NCBI GenBank assembly: GCA_903822375.1
Contig: CAIJOU010000590.1
Span: 1 to 36,599, forward strand
Origin: Candidatus Hydrogenedentota bacterium
Lineage (GTDB): Bacteria; Hydrogenedentota; Hydrogenedentia; Hydrogenedentales; CAITNO01
Direction: 5' to 3'
DNA: 36,599 nt
Shown here piece after piece: positions 35,332 through 36,599 of this stretch. A program made the position numbers and the translations under genes. The notes beneath the pieces are model-generated. The model saw only the letters and a list, made by a program, of their open reading frames with translations. It had not been told where the DNA came from and ran no database searches. How positions within the stretch are numbered: the stretch's first letter is position 1; the number at the start of each line of letters is the position of its first letter.

Positions 35332-36411
35332 ATGTTTGCCTGCACCGCCCTGTGCATGATCTCCGCCTTGAGTGCGCCGGACGCAACCGTGCCCCCCAAG
35401 AAGGACATTCTTGTCGGCATCAACTACTTTGCCGGATGGTGGGAAGCGCCGCCCAACAAATGGCACGGCGCCGACGGCGCGGACTGGCGGCCCAAGTACC
35501 CGCAACGGGTGCCGCTGCTTGGCGAATTCAACAACCAGGCCACCATGGACCGCGAGATCAAGGCCGCCGCCGATTACGGCGTCGATTTCTTCGCCATCCT
35601 CTGGTACTACAACGGGAAGACGGGGGAGAGGGAACCCAACGCGCGCAATCTGGAACGGGGCGTCCTCGATTTCATGCATTCGAGCGAGAGCGGGCGCATG
35701 AAGTTCTACGTCGAGTTCTGCAATCATCCGCCCTATGATGTCGCCACCGACGAGGACTGGCAGGACTGCATTCAGTTCTGGCTCACCTGTTTCCGCCACC
35801 CCAGTTATCTGCGCGTCGACGGGAAACTGGTGTTCAAGGTGCACGGCGGCCACTACTTTGTCATGCAGAACGGCAAGGACCTCGCCAAGTGCAAGGCAAA
35901 GCTCGACCAACTGCGCACCGCCGTGCGCAATGCGGGGCTGGGGGAAATGCTCATCGGCTGCGGTGTGGGCGGTCCGGAACCCATCCCCGCCGAACACTGG
36001 GCGGCCAAGCTCTTCGACTTTACCGCAACCTACATGGACCTTCCGCAGCAGGAGCAGAGACCGGAGGACTACCCCTTCTCCGATTTGGAGAAGTTCACCG
36101 AAGAGGGACGCGCCAAACATTTCAACGACGCCGTGCCCTATCTGCCCTACGCGGCCGCCGGATGGAACCCGCGCCCCTGGCCGGACAAGCGGGCATGCTA
36201 CGCCTTCCCCAATAAGGATGAATGGACGGCCGCCTTGGAAAGCGTCAAGAAAGACCTGCTGGCCCAGTCTCAGTTGGGCCTGCCCGGCGGCGCCAAAGCC
36301 TTCACGATCTACGCTTGGAACGAGTTCGGCGAGGGTGGCATCGTCGCCCCCACCCAGGGCGACCAGTGCATGAAACTGGACGGGATTGAGAAAGTCTTTG
36401 GAGGGATGTAG
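35332..36411 (+). CDS. Secreted WbsX/GH99-like protein
   Basis: 359 residues from ATG 35332, 8 nt after the previous stop, with AAGGAG spanning that stop. The start MFACTALCMISALSAPDA is a short hydrophobic export-like signal. The body matches the glycosyltransferase WbsX/GH99-like family: ILVGINYFAGWWEAPPNKW, MDREIKAAADYGVDFFAILWYYNGK, KFYVEFCNHPPYD, YLRVDGKLVFKVHGGHYF, DFTATYMDLP, AGWNPRPW and YAWNEFGEGG near the C terminus. GH99 enzymes are endo-alpha-mannosidases; many WbsX-like proteins remain uncharacterised. It forms a two-gene unit with the GH-A-like lipoprotein. I infer glycan hydrolysis outside the cytoplasm. A hairpin follows the stop at once. Confidence 0.8.
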   Translation: MFACTALCMISALSAPDATVPPKKDILVGINYFAGWWEAPPNKWHGADGADWRPKYPQRVPLLGEFNNQATMDREIKAAADYGVDFFAILWYYNGKTGEREPNARNLERGVLDFMHSSESGRMKFYVEFCNHPPYDVATDEDWQDCIQFWLTCFRHPSYLRVDGKLVFKVHGGHYFVMQNGKDLAKCKAKLDQLRTAVRNAGLGEMLIGCGVGGPEPIPAEHWAAKLFDFTATYMDLPQQEQRPEDYPFSDLEKFTEEGRAKHFNDAVPYLPYAAAGWNPRPWPDKRACYAFPNKDEWTAALESVKKDLLAQSQLGLPGGAKAFTIYAWNEFGEGGIVAPTQGDQCMKLDGIEKVFGGM

Positions 36412-36432
36412 GACAGGCGCCCTCGCCTGTCG
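36412..36432. terminator. Hairpin directly after the WbsX/GH99-like gene
   Basis: GACAGGCG-cccct-CGCCTGTC: a perfect 8-bp stem with a 5-nt loop starting at the base after the TAG stop. No T-run follows. It lies between that gene and the transposase remnant, so it could also be an IS-end-associated repeat. Confidence 0.45.
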
Positions 36433-36435
36433 ACT

Positions 36436-36599
36436 TATATCGGATGCACAAGGGACGACAGCCGGGTGCGGGCCTTGGCGCTGCGAAGAAGGCTCTTAAC
36501 CTTGGCCCACATCAGTTCTAGGGGTTGAAGTCGGGACTGTAGGGCGGCAGGTACCACAGGTCCATACCCGCGTTGCGCAACAACCGGGCTATGGCGGCA
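36436..36599 (-). pseudogene. IS630-family transposase C-terminal part, frameshifted
   Basis: Reading in from the right edge on the minus strand: ARLLRNAGMDLWYLPPYSPDFNP then TAG; one frame over it continues LELMWAKVKSLLRSAKARTR to a TAA at 36438-36436. LPPYSPDFNPIE-x-x-W-x-x-x-K is the signature around the last catalytic Glu of IS630/Tc1 DDE transposases. The break is at a run of four C bases (AACCCCTAG); a fifth C would restore one frame. It is either an inactivated element or an assembly indel. The 5' part lies beyond the window. Confidence 0.85.

Overview
The window is GC-rich bacterial DNA (local hand counts are mostly about 60-65% GC) carrying about 25 genes, plus a cut-off gene at the left edge and a broken insertion sequence at the right edge. 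Secreted proteins and lipoproteins, PASTA and ankyrin lipoproteins, an 'EGEGE' low-complexity linker followed by a calcium-loop-like motif, and WbsX/GH99-like and GH-A-like proteins suggest an uncultured Gram-negative lineage of the Candidatus Hydrogenedentes / PVC-FCB kind. The placement is an inference from style only; there is no rRNA or other marker in the window.

Layout, left to right. (1) 1-1054: 5' part of a secreted EGEGE-linker protein, minus strand. (2) 1264-6887: a minus-strand efflux operon, tetR > tolC-like > hlyD-like > ABC-2 permease > ABC-2 permease, with ATGA overlaps and no ATPase gene. Its promoter overlaps a 24-bp palindrome and predicts a leaderless tetR message. (3) 6960-8018: an intergenic repeat copy, a small ORF, and a translationally coupled pair coding for a sigma-region-2-like mini-protein and a STAS-like protein. 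(4) 8170-11654: a PASTA-repeat lipoprotein, a CsbD-like small protein bracketed by two more copies of the repeat, and a triple-BON periplasmic protein (stress or envelope theme). (5) 11816-17210: an oxidoreductase operon (aldo/keto reductase > SDR > cupin > carboxymuconolactone decarboxylase-like > zinc ADH) divergent from an AraC regulator of the YqhC-like architecture, with candidate operators between them. (6) 17532-21208: a membrane-anchored TPR protein, then an SH3-like secreted protein coupled to an M48 metalloprotease. (7) 21301-25793: sulfur amino-acid genes cysK > metY > metX-metW (fused), with a strong promoter and a long cysK leader. (8) 25940-36411: a 959-residue secreted protein ending in a TlpA-like thioredoxin domain, an ankyrin lipoprotein, RNase HI, a hybrid histidine kinase with two receivers, a D,D-carboxypeptidase, and two secreted glycosidase-like proteins. 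(9) 36436-36599: a frameshifted IS630-type transposase tail.

The genes form several separate units rather than one large system. The least explained items are the three-copy ~125-nt intergenic element (two copies flank the csbD-like gene), the sigma2/STAS pair, the ATPase-less efflux operon with a leaderless autoregulatory promoter, the cysK leader with mutually exclusive hairpins, and the MetX-MetW fusion. No CRISPR array, tRNA, rRNA, phage or defence module was seen.
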